From JACVRM01 sp963755085 (GTDB lineage: Bacteria > Actinomycetota > Thermoleophilia > Gaiellales > Gaiellaceae): a DNA stretch of 64,000 bases. Position numbers and translations under genes: made by a program. Below are positions 15,353 to 24,153 of this stretch, piece by piece; positions within the stretch are counted from its first letter, which is position 1; every line of letters begins with the position of its first letter. The stretch spans positions 124,001 to 188,000 of the forward strand of contig CAVWIN010000005.1 of NCBI GenBank assembly GCA_963755085.1, in the 5' to 3' direction. Under the pieces are notes generated by a model, which saw only the letters and a program-made list of their open reading frames with translations, made no database searches and was not told where the DNA came from.

Positions 15353-18300
15353 TCAGGCGACCGCCTCGGCGCCGGCCGGCGCCTGCAGACGGCCTGCCCG
15401 CTCGAGCCACGGCGCCGCGGCCAGCCGCTCGAGGGTCGCGGACGCGGCTCGGACGAGTGGATCCGCCTCTGGCGCACGGCCCTGCCCCACCAGCCACTCT
15501 CCGTGCTCGAGCTCGGTCACGGCGAGCCAGAACGGCACGCGCACGGCGCGCAGGCCCGCGGCGGCCGACGCGTAGAGCTCCTCAGCGACCTGTGGCTCGT
15601 CGACCAGACGCGCGCGCAATCGTTGCGCCTGCGCAAAGAGATAGGGCGAGCCGACCCCTGGCAACGTGTCCTCGACCTCGCGCAGAAGGCGGTCGGCGTC
15701 CTCGACGCGGCCAAGTGCGATCGCCGCTTCGACGGCCTCGACCGTTCCCTGCTTGACGGACTGGGACGCCGGCCCGAAGGTCGGACGGGCGACCTCGATC
15801 GCCTCGATCCCGAGGCGGAGCGCCTCCTCGTGGTCGCCCTCCGCGCGTCGCAGGACGGCGAGCGAGCTGAGGCCTATGCCGCGGTCCTGGATGTCCGAGG
15901 CCTCTTCGAGGTCGCCGTAGAGCGACCGAAAGCGCCGGGCCTCGTCGAGGTCACCGCGGTGAAGCCGGATCTCGTATAGAGACGTGAGCAGGCTCAGCGT
16001 CACCGCGTCGCGAAGACGGTCCTCGGGGATCTGGGCGGACAGGTCGAAGACCTCGTCCCAGCGGCCGAGCATTCCGAGTGGGTACGTCTGCTCGGCGAGC
16101 GTTCCCCACTCGCCCGGCCGCGACCCGCGGCGGCGGGCGATCGCCAGCGCGTCGTCCAGGTAGGCGAGTGCATCGTCGTAGCGGTCAGCCGCGAAGGCCC
16201 GATCCGAGAGCGAGAAGTAGGCGACGCTCGCGGCCTCTGAGACGTCGTGTTCCAGGGCGATGGCAAGCGACTGTTTGAGGAACGCGATCGTCTCCTGCGG
16301 CCGCTGCGCGCCCGCGGCGAGGATCGAGCGGGTGTTGAAGCCCCAGGCGATCGTCTCAGCAAGGTTCCGCGGCTCGGCGATCCCCAGCGCGACATCAACG
16401 TACGTGCGCGCCTCCTCGCTCTTGCCGGAGAACGTGAGCAGGGCGCCGCGCACCCAGGCCGCCTCGGCGAGCAACTCATCCTCGACGCCGGCGAGAACGT
16501 CGAAGGCCGGCTCGACGCGTGCGAGCGCCTCCTGCACGTGGCCCTGGTGGCGATCCAGTCCGGCGAGTCGAACCTGTGCGTGCGCCGAGGCGCGCCTGTC
16601 GCCGATCCTCTCGTACAGCGTGCTCGCCTCCTCGAGCAGCCGCGTCGCGGCCTCGAAATCGGCCGAGCGGTGACCAATCCACCCGGCCCGCGCGCACAGC
16701 TCGGCCCGCGTCCGCTCGTCGTCAGTCAGCTCGGCCGCGCCGCTCAGATAGCGCATCGCCTCGCCCGCCGCACCGAGGGAGTCGGCTCGGTCGCCCGCGC
16801 GCACGAGCGCATCGCGCGCCTTCGCCTTCACGCCGGCGGCGTCGTCGGCATCGGGCGCCGCATCGTAGGCGGCCCGGTAGTGCGCGGCGGCCACCTCGGC
16901 GACCTCGTTCTCGCCGGGGAACGCGCCCTCGACGTACTCGGCCGCTGCGAGGTGCCGGGCGCGCCGCTCGTGCCGGGAGAGCGTCTCGTAGGCGACGTGG
17001 CGGACGAGGTCCTGGAGGAAGCCGTACTGTCCGTGCTCGGGCGAGCGGGGGTCGGTCTGGAGCCCGAGGATCTCCTTGCGCACGAGCGTCTGCAGCAGCG
17101 CGTCCGGCCGCTCCGTGCCCGAGATGGCCGCAAGTCCCTCGGCGGTGAAGGTCTTGCCGAGCACGGACGCGTCCTGGAGCAGCCGGCGCTCCTGGGGCGC
17201 GAGCGCGTCGAGGCGGGCCGCGATCAATGCGTGCAGCGTCTCCGGGACGTCGAGCGACTCGATCGGGCCGACCGGCCGGTAGACGTCGCCTTCCTGTACG
17301 AGGGCGCCGCGGTCGATGAGCATCCGCACGGTCTCGACGGCGTAGAGCGGCACACCCTCGGCGCGCGCGAGCACCTGTGCGCGGATCTCCTCTGGCAACC
17401 CCGGCACGAGCCCCGTCAGCAGCTCCTCCATCGCTGCCTCGCCGAGCGGCTCGAGGTACATCGAGCTGAAGTGGCGGTGCCCGGCGCCCCACGACGGGCG
17501 GCGGTCGGCCAGCTCCGGCCGCGCGAGCGTGAGCACGAAGATGGGGTGCCCGCGCGACCATTCGATCAGGTACTCGACGAAGTCGAGCAGGCTCGCGTCC
17601 GCCCACTGCAGGTCCTCGAAGGCCAGAACGGTCGGGTACGTCTCCGCCAGGCGCTCGAAGAAGAGCCGCCACGCGGCGAAGAGGTCCTGCTGCTCGCCCG
17701 GCTTGTGGTCGCCGAGCGCGAGCAGCTGCGCAAGGCGCGGCTCGACGAACGTGCGATCCGCCGGGTCGCGGAGATGCTCCTCGACCGTCGCGTGCAGCTT
17801 GGCCGCGGCCGAGGCGTCGTCCTCGTCCTCGGCGATCAGGCAGCGCATGCGGATCATGTCGGCGAGCGCCCAGTAGGTGACCCCTTCGCCGTAGGCGAGG
17901 CAGCGACCGCGGTGCCAGTAGATGGTGTCGGCCAGCCCGTCGAAGTACTTGTAGAACTCCCAGCCGAGCCGCGACTTGCCGATGCCGGCGATGCCGGTGA
18001 CGGAGACGAGGTGCGGCTTCTTCTCGTCGGCGCAGGCGTGGAAGAGCTCCTTCAGCTGGCGCAGCTCCCGTTCGCGGCCGACGAACGGCGCCTCCAGGCC
18101 GGCCGACTTGAGCGCGCCCTGCCGGCCGGAGACGACGCGGCTCGCGCGCCAAAGCTGCACCGGCTCGGCCTTGCCCTTGAGCTCATGCGAGCCGGCGTCC
18201 GCGTAGGCAATGGCGGCCTCGCTCGTGCGGCGGGTCGCCTCGCCGACCAGGACGGTGCCGGGCTCGGCCGCGGACTGGATCCGCGACGCCGTGTTGACGA

Positions 18301-18865
18301 GGTCGCCGGCGACCATGCCCTCGCCCTCGGCGCCGAGCGTGACGGCGGCCTCGCCGGTCAGTACGCCGACGCGCGCGGCGAGCCCGGGCGCGCCGAACTC
18401 GTCGCCGAGCGCCGCCACGGAGGCGACGAGGTCGAGCCCCGCGCGCACGGCGCGCTCGGCGTCGTCCTCGGTCGCGACGGGCGTGCCCCAGACGGCCATG
18501 ACGGCGTCGCCGATGAACTTCTCGACCGTGCCGCCGTAGCGGCCGATCAGGCTGCGGCAGCTGTCGAAGTAGTGCGAGAGGAGCTCGCGCACCTCCTCGG
18601 CGTCGCGGGACTCCGAGAGCGTCGTGAAGCCGACGAGGTCGGCAAACAACACCGAGACGAGGCGGCGCTCCGCCGCCGGCGCGGCCGCGGGCGGCCGTTC
18701 CGGTGCGGCGGCATCGAGCGGCGACCCGCACTGCCCGCAGAAGCGCATGTCCGGCTCGTTGGCGGCGCCGCACGCGGCGCAGGTGAGCGCGAGCGGCTGC
18801 CCGCAGCCGCCGCAGAACTTGCGGCCCGCGCTGTTCTCGGTCCCACATGCCGGGCAGGTGATCAC
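15353..18865 (-). CDS. Zinc-ribbon, class III cyclase-homology, AAA ATPase and TPR regulator
   Basis: A very large multidomain signalling protein (about 1,170 residues). Two zinc ribbons (CPACG...CGGCG and CAACG...CGQCG) open the protein. A class III nucleotidyl cyclase homology domain follows (RLVSVLFADLVGFTTLSES, then VEKFIGDAVMAVWG), then an ATPase domain with Walker A GIAGIGKS near residues 291-298, and finally some 500 residues of helical TPR-like repeats. This is the actinobacterial cyclase/ATPase/TPR architecture whose targets are mostly unknown. The GTG at 18865 puts the first zinc ribbon at the N-terminus as in relatives and lies 10 nt after TAACGT; starts at 18916 or 18919 would add 17-18 residues. 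Both cyclase metal aspartates appear present, so cAMP synthesis is possible. Confidence 0.85.
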   Translation of the reverse strand: MITCPACGTENSAGRKFCGGCGQPLALTCAACGAANEPDMRFCGQCGSPLDAAAPERPPAAAPAAERRLVSVLFADLVGFTTLSESRDAEEVRELLSHYFDSCRSLIGRYGGTVEKFIGDAVMAVWGTPVATEDDAERAVRAGLDLVASVAALGDEFGAPGLAARVGVLTGEAAVTLGAEGEGMVAGDLVNTASRIQSAAEPGTVLVGEATRRTSEAAIAYADAGSHELKGKAEPVQLWRASRVVSGRQGALKSAGLEAPFVGRERELRQLKELFHACADEKKPHLVSVTGIAGIGKSRLGWEFYKYFDGLADTIYWHRGRCLAYGEGVTYWALADMIRMRCLIAEDEDDASAAAKLHATVEEHLRDPADRTFVEPRLAQLLALGDHKPGEQQDLFAAWRLFFERLAETYPTVLAFEDLQWADASLLDFVEYLIEWSRGHPIFVLTLARPELADRRPSWGAGHRHFSSMYLEPLGEAAMEELLTGLVPGLPEEIRAQVLARAEGVPLYAVETVRMLIDRGALVQEGDVYRPVGPIESLDVPETLHALIAARLDALAPQERRLLQDASVLGKTFTAEGLAAISGTERPDALLQTLVRKEILGLQTDPRSPEHGQYGFLQDLVRHVAYETLSRHERRARHLAAAEYVEGAFPGENEVAEVAAAHYRAAYDAAPDADDAAGVKAKARDALVRAGDRADSLGAAGEAMRYLSGAAELTDDERTRAELCARAGWIGHRSADFEAATRLLEEASTLYERIGDRRASAHAQVRLAGLDRHQGHVQEALARVEPAFDVLAGVEDELLAEAAWVRGALLTFSGKSEEARTYVDVALGIAEPRNLAETIAWGFNTRSILAAGAQRPQETIAFLKQSLAIALEHDVSEAASVAYFSLSDRAFAADRYDDALAYLDDALAIARRRGSRPGEWGTLAEQTYPLGMLGRWDEVFDLSAQIPEDRLRDAVTLSLLTSLYEIRLHRGDLDEARRFRSLYGDLEEASDIQDRGIGLSSLAVLRRAEGDHEEALRLGIEAIEVARPTFGPASQSVKQGTVEAVEAAIALGRVEDADRLLREVEDTLPGVGSPYLFAQAQRLRARLVDEPQVAEELYASAAAGLRAVRVPFWLAVTELEHGEWLVGQGRAPEADPLVRAASATLERLAAAPWLERAGRLQAPAGAEAVA

Positions 18866-18923
18866 GCGCCTGCGGACGTTACTCCCGCCCGGCGCGGGCG
18901 TGAATGCGGCGGTCATCACCGAC

Positions 18924-18929
18924 TAAGCT
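18924..18929 (+). promoter_or_regulatory. -10 box of a likely leaderless promoter (acyl-CoA synthetase)
   Basis: TAAGCT is followed by CCCGGC and the GTG start at 18936. No Shine-Dalgarno sequence is present. Confidence 0.48.
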
Positions 18930-18935
18930 CCCGGC

Positions 18936-20729
18936 GTGGCGCTCGACACGCAGGCCGCCCCCGACCGCACCGCGCCGGAGCCCGGCCAGCTGCGGACGAT
19001 CGGCCGCCTCTGGCGCGACGCCGTCGCGACGAAGCGGGACACGCCGGCGTACATGGTCGAGCGCGCGGACGGCTGGCAGCCTGTTTCGTGGGCCGAGGCC
19101 GAGCGGACAGTCGACGAGGTAGCCAACGGCCTGCTCGAGCTCGGCGTCAAGAAGGGCGATGCCTTCGCGATCTCCGCCCGCTCGACCTACGAGTGGGTCG
19201 TCTTCGACTTCGCGCTCGGCCTGATCGGCGCGATCGGCGCGGCGGTGTACCCGTCGTCGTCGACGCGCGACGCCGTCCACATCGTCGAGCACTCGGAGTC
19301 CATCGGCGCCTTCTGCGAGGACGAGGAGCAGCTCGCGAAGCTCGCCAGGGTCGAGCTCGCGCACCGTCTGACGTTCGCCGACCTGGACGCGCTGCGCGAG
19401 CGCGGCCGGGCGTTCGCGCGTGAGCATCCCGATGCGCTCGCCGCGGCGGAGGCGGCCGTCGGCGAGGACGACCTCTTCACCTACATCTACACCTCCGGCA
19501 CAACGGGCCTGCCCAAGGGCTGCATGATCCGGCACCGCAACTACTACGACATGTGCCGCAGCTCGGCGGAGGCCGGCAGCTTCATGACCGGCGACACGCT
19601 GCTGCTGTTCCTGCCGCTGGCGCACAACTTCGGCCGGCTGGCGCACCTGCTCGGCCCGCACATGGGCTACACCATCGCGTTCTGCCCGGACCCGCTGCGC
19701 GTCGTCGAGACGCTGCCCGACGTCCGCCCGACCGTCTTCCCGAGCGTCCCGCGCGTGTACGAGAAGGTGCACACCGCCGTGCAGGCGAAGTTCGCGGAGG
19801 CGACCGGGGCCCGCGCGCGCCTCGTCGACTGGGCGCTCGAGGTCGGCCGCCAGGTCAGCGTCCTCAAGCAGCAGCGCAAGCCGGTGCCGCGCGGCCTGGC
19901 CGTCAAGCACCGGATCGCCGACCGACTCGTCTTCGCCAAGGTGAAGGCACGGCTCGGCGGAAGGCTCCGCGTGGCGATCTCCGGCGGCGCGCCGCTGTCG
20001 CGAGAGGTCGCGGAGTTCTTCCACATGCTCGACATCCTCATCCTCGAGGGCTACGGCCTCACCGAGTGCACGACCGGCGCGACCGTCAATCGTCCCGACC
20101 GGTTCCGATTCGGCACTGTCGGCCCGGCGATGCCGCGCGTCGAGCTCCGCCTCGCCGAGGACGGCGAGCTGCTCATCTCGGGCCCGACGGTCTTCGCCGG
20201 CTACCTGAAGGACGAGGAGGCGACCCGCGCGATCCTCGACGACGAGGGCTGGCTGCACACGGGCGATGTGGCGACGATCGACGCGGACGGCTTCGTGAAG
20301 ATCACCGACCGCAAGAAGGACATCCTCATCACCGCCGGCGGGAAGAACGTGGCGCCGCAGGACCTCGAGAACGCGCTCAAGACGTCACGCTTCATCTCGC
20401 ATGCGATCGTGGTCGGCGACCGTCGGCCGTACATCGCGGCGCTGATCACGCTGGACGAGCCCGCGGTCGCCGCCTGGGCCGGCGAGCAGGAGGTCGACAC
20501 CGACCCGTCGACGTTCGCGACGAGCGACCGGGTGCGGGAGCTCATCCAGGAGGCGGTCGACGCCGCCAACGAGGGCCGCTCCACCTTCGGCCACGTGCGG
20601 CGCTTCGCCATCCTGCCCCGCGACTTCACCGCCGACGAGGACGAGATCACGCCGACCCTGAAGATCAAGCGCAGCGTCTGCGAGGAGCACTTCGCGGGCG
20701 ACATCGAGCGCCTCTACGAGTCCGCGTAA
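18936..20729 (+). CDS. Long-chain acyl-CoA synthetase (AMP-forming)
   Basis: A 597-residue adenylate-forming enzyme that activates fatty acids to acyl-CoA via acyl-AMP. The P-loop-like motif TYIYTSGTTGLPKG is at about 182-195, EGYGLTEC near 370 and the hinge TGDVATIDADGFVKITDRKKD near 445-465. The C-terminal catalytic lysine lies in TPTLKIKRS. The overall pattern is of the FadD15/bacterial long-chain type. The GTG start follows a TAAGCT box by 6 nt. The gene is divergent from the large cyclase/ATPase regulator, which might sense its pathway. It fits with the acyl-CoA dehydrogenase and racemase genes nearer the window start. Confidence 0.93.
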   Translation: MALDTQAAPDRTAPEPGQLRTIGRLWRDAVATKRDTPAYMVERADGWQPVSWAEAERTVDEVANGLLELGVKKGDAFAISARSTYEWVVFDFALGLIGAIGAAVYPSSSTRDAVHIVEHSESIGAFCEDEEQLAKLARVELAHRLTFADLDALRERGRAFAREHPDALAAAEAAVGEDDLFTYIYTSGTTGLPKGCMIRHRNYYDMCRSSAEAGSFMTGDTLLLFLPLAHNFGRLAHLLGPHMGYTIAFCPDPLRVVETLPDVRPTVFPSVPRVYEKVHTAVQAKFAEATGARARLVDWALEVGRQVSVLKQQRKPVPRGLAVKHRIADRLVFAKVKARLGGRLRVAISGGAPLSREVAEFFHMLDILILEGYGLTECTTGATVNRPDRFRFGTVGPAMPRVELRLAEDGELLISGPTVFAGYLKDEEATRAILDDEGWLHTGDVATIDADGFVKITDRKKDILITAGGKNVAPQDLENALKTSRFISHAIVVGDRRPYIAALITLDEPAVAAWAGEQEVDTDPSTFATSDRVRELIQEAVDAANEGRSTFGHVRRFAILPRDFTADEDEITPTLKIKRSVCEEHFAGDIERLYESA

Positions 20730-20821
20730 GCGCGGCCGGCGCGCGAACATTCACCGAACCGGCACACACGCGGCACAGATTCGCGGGTAGCGTCGTCGCC
20801 GAGGGCGGCGGGACACGGCCT

Positions 20822-20865
20822 CCCCACCCTGGGTGGGGGTATGGGGTGCGGTTCCGCGGAACCGC
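20822..20865. repeat. Two inverted repeats between convergent genes
   Basis: The 156-nt gap between the acyl-CoA synthetase and the NlpC/P60 gene holds CCCCACCC-T-GGGTGGGG (20822-20838) and the perfect 18-nt palindrome GCGGTTCCGCGGAACCGC (20848-20865). No T-tract follows either, so they may act as factor-independent stops in both directions or as a protein site. Confidence 0.55.
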
Positions 20866-20885
20866 GCGTAACGGGCTAGCGAGGG

Positions 20886-22070
20886 CTAGAGCCGACGGGC
20901 GCCGACGTACGTCGACGCATACCAGCCCGTGAGGCTCGAGATCTTGACGACATCGCCGGTGTGCGGGGCGTGGATGAACTCGTTGTTGCCGATGTAGAGG
21001 CCTACGTGCCCGAGCCCGTCGAAGAAGACGAGGTCGCCGGGCTCGAGCTGGTCGCGCCCGACCGGCGTGCCCATGCCGTACTGCGCGACCGTGTAGTGCG
21101 GCAGCGAGACGCCCATCTGGCCATACACGTACATCGTGAAGCCGGAGCAGTCGAACCCGGACGGCGAGGAGCCGCCGTAGACGTACGGCACGCCGAGGTA
21201 CTGCATCGCGATCCCGACGACGCCGCCGTACTGCGAGGGCGGAGCCGACGTGATGATGTCGGGCGCCGGCGCTGCTGCCGTCGTCGCCGTGGTGTCCACG
21301 CTGGCCACGCTGACCGGGCTCGGCACGATCTGGACGGCTGCCTCCTGCTGCGCGCGCAGTCGCGCCTCGGCCTGGGCCTTCAGGATCCGCTGCTGGCGGG
21401 CCTCCGCGGCCATCATCTGATCGATCTGCCCCTGGATCGTCGAGAGCATCTGCTTTTGCTGGGCGATCCGGGACTCGATCGACGACTTCTCGGCCGCGCG
21501 CTGGGCGACGAGCTGCTTCTGCTCTGCGTTCGCCTTCTTCAGCGCCCGCCCGTGCTTCTGAACGGCCGCGCGGTAGCGCGCGACCCGCTTCATGACCGTC
21601 GTGTCCTGGTCCTGGACGCGGTTGGCCGTGTCGACGCCGTCGATGGCGTCGCTCAGCGACGTGGAGCCGAGGACGACGTCGAGCGTCGACGCCTGGGCCG
21701 GGCTCTTGTAGAGGGCCACGACCCGGTTTTGCAGGATCAGCTGTGCCTTGCGCAAGTTCGCGCGGGCGATCCTGTACTGGCGGCGGTTCGCCTGCAGGTC
21801 GCCCCTGATCTGAGCGAGGCGGCTCGTGGCGAGGTCGTACGCGTCGATCGCATGCGACAAGTTCGAGTCGAGCTGCTGCACTTGCTGCAGCACCTGGCTT
21901 GCCTGCTGCTTCTTGAACACGATCGAGGCAGGCTCTGCCGACGCCGCCGGAGCGACGTAAAAGACCACCGCGAGCACCGCCACGCCGAAGCCGACGCGAT
22001 GCTTCACCCGCTGTGTGACCCGATGTCGCGACGCCAAACCCGGCGACGCGTGGAGGGGCACCACCGTCAC
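20886..22070 (-). CDS. Secreted NlpC/P60 peptidoglycan endopeptidase with PcsB/CwlO-type coiled coil
   Basis: A protein of up to 394 residues that would cut peptide stems in peptidoglycan during cell separation. A signal segment ends near ASA (about residue 45). A long coiled coil covers about 50-245, including NLRKAQLILQNRVVALY and LDVVLGSTSLSDAI, the PcsB/CwlO-like regulatory module. A Thr/Ala/Pro linker leads to the catalytic domain with Cys308 (FDCSGF), His355 (GHVGLYIG) and His367. The GTG at 22070 follows TAGGGT by 9 nt; a later in-frame GTG at residue 22 would also keep the signal peptide. PcsB-type modules are controlled by FtsEX in other bacteria; FtsEX is not in this window. Confidence 0.9.
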   Translation of the reverse strand: MTVVPLHASPGLASRHRVTQRVKHRVGFGVAVLAVVFYVAPAASAEPASIVFKKQQASQVLQQVQQLDSNLSHAIDAYDLATSRLAQIRGDLQANRRQYRIARANLRKAQLILQNRVVALYKSPAQASTLDVVLGSTSLSDAIDGVDTANRVQDQDTTVMKRVARYRAAVQKHGRALKKANAEQKQLVAQRAAEKSSIESRIAQQKQMLSTIQGQIDQMMAAEARQQRILKAQAEARLRAQQEAAVQIVPSPVSVASVDTTATTAAAPAPDIITSAPPSQYGGVVGIAMQYLGVPYVYGGSSPSGFDCSGFTMYVYGQMGVSLPHYTVAQYGMGTPVGRDQLEPGDLVFFDGLGHVGLYIGNNEFIHAPHTGDVVKISSLTGWYASTYVGARRL

Positions 22071-22079
22071 GAAGGGGGG

Positions 22080-22108
22080 ACCCTAGCAATGTGCCCGGAT
22101 GCTCGCAA
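22080..22108 (-). promoter_or_regulatory. Promoter of the NlpC/P60 gene (-35/-10)
   Basis: On the minus strand TTGCGA (22108-22103) and TAGGGT (22085-22080) are separated by exactly 17 nt. The -10 box lies 9 nt from the GTG at 22070, giving a leader of about 2-3 nt. It overlaps the proposed 5' end of the divergent 3D-domain gene. Confidence 0.6.
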
Positions 22109-23038
22109 TCGGCTACTGCAGCCAAACGTGACGATGCGCACAGTGTTACGAGCGGTGTCCGGACAGGCGACGGCCGGTTGGCCGATCAGGCAACGGAGCA
22201 ACCTGTTACCGTCCCGCGCCTGATCAGGCACGCCCGTCGCAGCGCTGCGGTGGCGATCGTGGTCGCCGCGGCGACCCTCGCATTCACCGCCGAGGCCGCT
22301 CCGCCGCCGCCCACGGCGAAGGCGCGGATCCTCGCAACGCTTGCATCCCTGCAGGCCCGCGACGCCGTGCTCCAGCGACAGTCGGCCTCGGCCGCCGTGC
22401 AGCTGCGGGTCGCCCGCAGGTCGCTTGGCGTCGCGCAGCGCAATCTTGCGCGGCGCATCCGCGACCTCTACGTGGAGGGCGACACGCCGCCGCTCGAGGT
22501 GCTGCTCGGCGCCAGGTCGCTCGGCGACGCGCTCACGCAGCTCGACGAGCTCCGGCGCGCCGCCGATCAGGATCGCGCGTGGATCCGCCAGTGCCGCGAG
22601 CTGCGCCGCACCGTCGGCCGCCTCTCGGGCACCATCGCCGCCCGCGGGCGCGCGCTCGCCATCCTGCGCGCCTCCACCGACGCAGCCGCGGTCGCCCTCG
22701 ACCGGACGGCGGGGCCGGCTGACGTCCCTCTCCGCCACCTCGCCGCGCGGCCGGCGCCGGCGCCGCTCGTGCCGGGCACGCTCACCGTCTTCGCCACCGC
22801 CTACGTGATCCGCGGCGCAACCGCCACCGGCACGCCCACCGGGCGCGGCACCGTCGCCGTCGACCCCGCGGTGGTGCCGCTCGGCACGCGCCTGACGATC
22901 CCTGGCTACGGCGATGCGGTCGCCTCCGACACCGGCGGCGCGATCCGCGGCAACCGCATCGACGTCTGGTTCCCCACGGTTGAAGAAGCCCGGTCCTGGG
23001 GAACACGCACGGTGACGATCACCATCCACCGGGGGTGA
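22091..23038 (+). CDS. Secreted 3D-domain protein with PcsB-like coiled coil
   Basis: A protein of up to 315 residues. A hydrophobic signal segment lies around AAVAIVVAAATLAFTAEA, then a coiled coil with LGVAQRNLARRIRDLYVEG and PLEVLLGARSLGDALTQL, then a C-terminal 3D (Asp-Asp-Asp) domain: TVFATAYVIRG, GTVAVDPAVVPLGTRLTI, DTGGAIRGNRIDVWF. The 3D domain is found in stationary-phase/resuscitation muralytic enzymes of the double-psi beta-barrel type. The start is uncertain: ATG at 22091 gives a long odd N-terminus, while TTG at 22178 would place the signal peptide near the start. It is divergent from the NlpC/P60 gene and its coiled coil is related to that protein's. Confidence 0.8.
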   Translation: MPGCSQSATAAKRDDAHSVTSGVRTGDGRLADQATEQPVTVPRLIRHARRSAAVAIVVAAATLAFTAEAAPPPPTAKARILATLASLQARDAVLQRQSASAAVQLRVARRSLGVAQRNLARRIRDLYVEGDTPPLEVLLGARSLGDALTQLDELRRAADQDRAWIRQCRELRRTVGRLSGTIAARGRALAILRASTDAAAVALDRTAGPADVPLRHLAARPAPAPLVPGTLTVFATAYVIRGATATGTPTGRGTVAVDPAVVPLGTRLTIPGYGDAVASDTGGAIRGNRIDVWFPTVEEARSWGTRTVTITIHRG

Positions 23039-23047
23039 GAGCACGGC

Positions 23048-23734
23048 ATGCCGCAGGCAGCGCCGGCGGACACGACACCAGAGAACGGACGGGCGCGCGG
23101 GCCGACGGTCCTGCTCGTCGATGACCACGACCTCTTCCGCACCGGGCTGCGCACCCTGCTCGAGGAGCAGGGCGTCGCTATCGTCGCCGAAGCACCTGAC
23201 GGCGCCGCGGCCATCTCGCGGGTGCGCGAGCACGCGCCTGATGTCGTGCTGATGGACATCAACATGCCGGTCATGAACGGCGTCGAGGCGACGCGGGAGA
23301 TCACCCGTCTCGCGCCGCTCAGCCGCATCGTCGTCCTGACCATCTCCGACGACGACGGGGACGTCATCGATGCCGTTCTCGCCGGCGCCTCGGGCTACCT
23401 GCTGAAGGACGCGTCGGTCGACGAGCTGCTGCGCGGTATCCAGGCGGCATACGCCGGCGACTCGCTCATGTCGCCGACGATCGCCACAAAGGTGATCCAG
23501 CGCGTCCGTGCGGCGAGCCCCGGCCACACCGGCCGCCCACGCGCCGCGCTCTCCGAGCGCGAGCTCGACGTGCTGCGGCTGATCGCAGGCGGCAAGGACA
23601 ACGCCCATATCGCCCTCGAGCTGCACATCAGCCCGAAGACGGTCAAGAACCACATCTCGAACATCCTCATGAAGCTCGGGATCGAGAACCGCATCCAGGC
23701 CGCCGTGTACGCGGTTCGCACCGGGCTGGTCTGA
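23048..23734 (+). CDS. NarL/FixJ-family response regulator
   Basis: A 228-residue two-domain regulator. The receiver domain has the acidic pair Asp25-Asp26 (LLVDDHD), phosphoacceptor Asp70 (VLMDINMPVMNG), conserved Thr near 98 and Lys120 (GYLLKDAS). The LuxR-type helix-turn-helix at about 165-225 contains LSERELDVLRLIAGGKDNAHIA and ISPKTVKNHISNILMKL. It begins 9 nt after the 3D-domain gene, so the two are probably cotranscribed. No histidine kinase gene is adjacent, so the cognate kinase is elsewhere. Confidence 0.93.
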   Translation: MPQAAPADTTPENGRARGPTVLLVDDHDLFRTGLRTLLEEQGVAIVAEAPDGAAAISRVREHAPDVVLMDINMPVMNGVEATREITRLAPLSRIVVLTISDDDGDVIDAVLAGASGYLLKDASVDELLRGIQAAYAGDSLMSPTIATKVIQRVRAASPGHTGRPRAALSERELDVLRLIAGGKDNAHIALELHISPKTVKNHISNILMKLGIENRIQAAVYAVRTGLV

Positions 23735-23740
23735 GGAGTA

Positions 23741-24043
23741 CTAGGCCGACCGCAGCCGCGCCCTCAGCAGCAGGAGCGCCTCCCGCAGGCGGGTCAGCTC
23801 GCCGTCGGCGTGCGTCCTGCGCCGCGCCAGCTCGCCGAGCTCGGCGACCCGCGCGCTCGTCCCCTCGCTCACCAGCCCCGCCGCCAGCGCCGTAATGCGC
23901 CGGTCGAGCCGCAGCCGCTCGGCCTCGAGCGACAGCGCCCGCGCGTAGCCGATCGTCAGGGCCTCCTCGATGGCTCCGCGGTCGGACGGCTCAGCCGCGA
24001 GCTCCTGGACCGTGCCGATCAGCGCATCCGTGTCCGGGGTCAC
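23741..24043 (-). CDS. Small helical protein of unknown function (100 aa)
   Basis: A 100-residue, almost entirely helical protein, rich in Ala, Leu, Arg and Glu, with heptad-like spacing (ALSLEAERLRLDRRITALAA; ELARRRTHADGELTRLREAL). It is likely a coiled coil. No catalytic motif or membrane segment is visible. The GTG at 24043 lies 6 nt after GATAAT. It is convergent with the response regulator gene, 6 nt between the stops. Function unknown. Confidence 0.65.
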   Translation of the reverse strand: MTPDTDALIGTVQELAAEPSDRGAIEEALTIGYARALSLEAERLRLDRRITALAAGLVSEGTSARVAELGELARRRTHADGELTRLREALLLLRARLRSA

Positions 24044-24049
24044 GGACCG

Positions 24050-24055
24050 ATTATC
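24050..24055 (-). promoter_or_regulatory. -10 box of a likely leaderless promoter (100-aa protein)
   Basis: On the minus strand GATAAT is followed by CGGTCC and the GTG at 24043. GATAAT is one mismatch from the TATAAT consensus, the best -10 box in the first 28 kb. Confidence 0.5.
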
Positions 24056-24153
24056 CGACGTCCTCTCCGCGCGGGCATGGGCCGTGTGGCCCATCTTGCT
24101 GATCGACCAGTCCCGGTTGACGACGGCCGACGCAATGCCAACAATCTGCCGCC

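Noticed and set aside
22071..22200. c-di-AMP (ydaO-type) riboswitch controlling the cell-wall genes
   Set aside because: The NlpC/P60 promoter leaves a leader of only 2-3 nt, and the plus-strand leader has no recognisable ydaO consensus.
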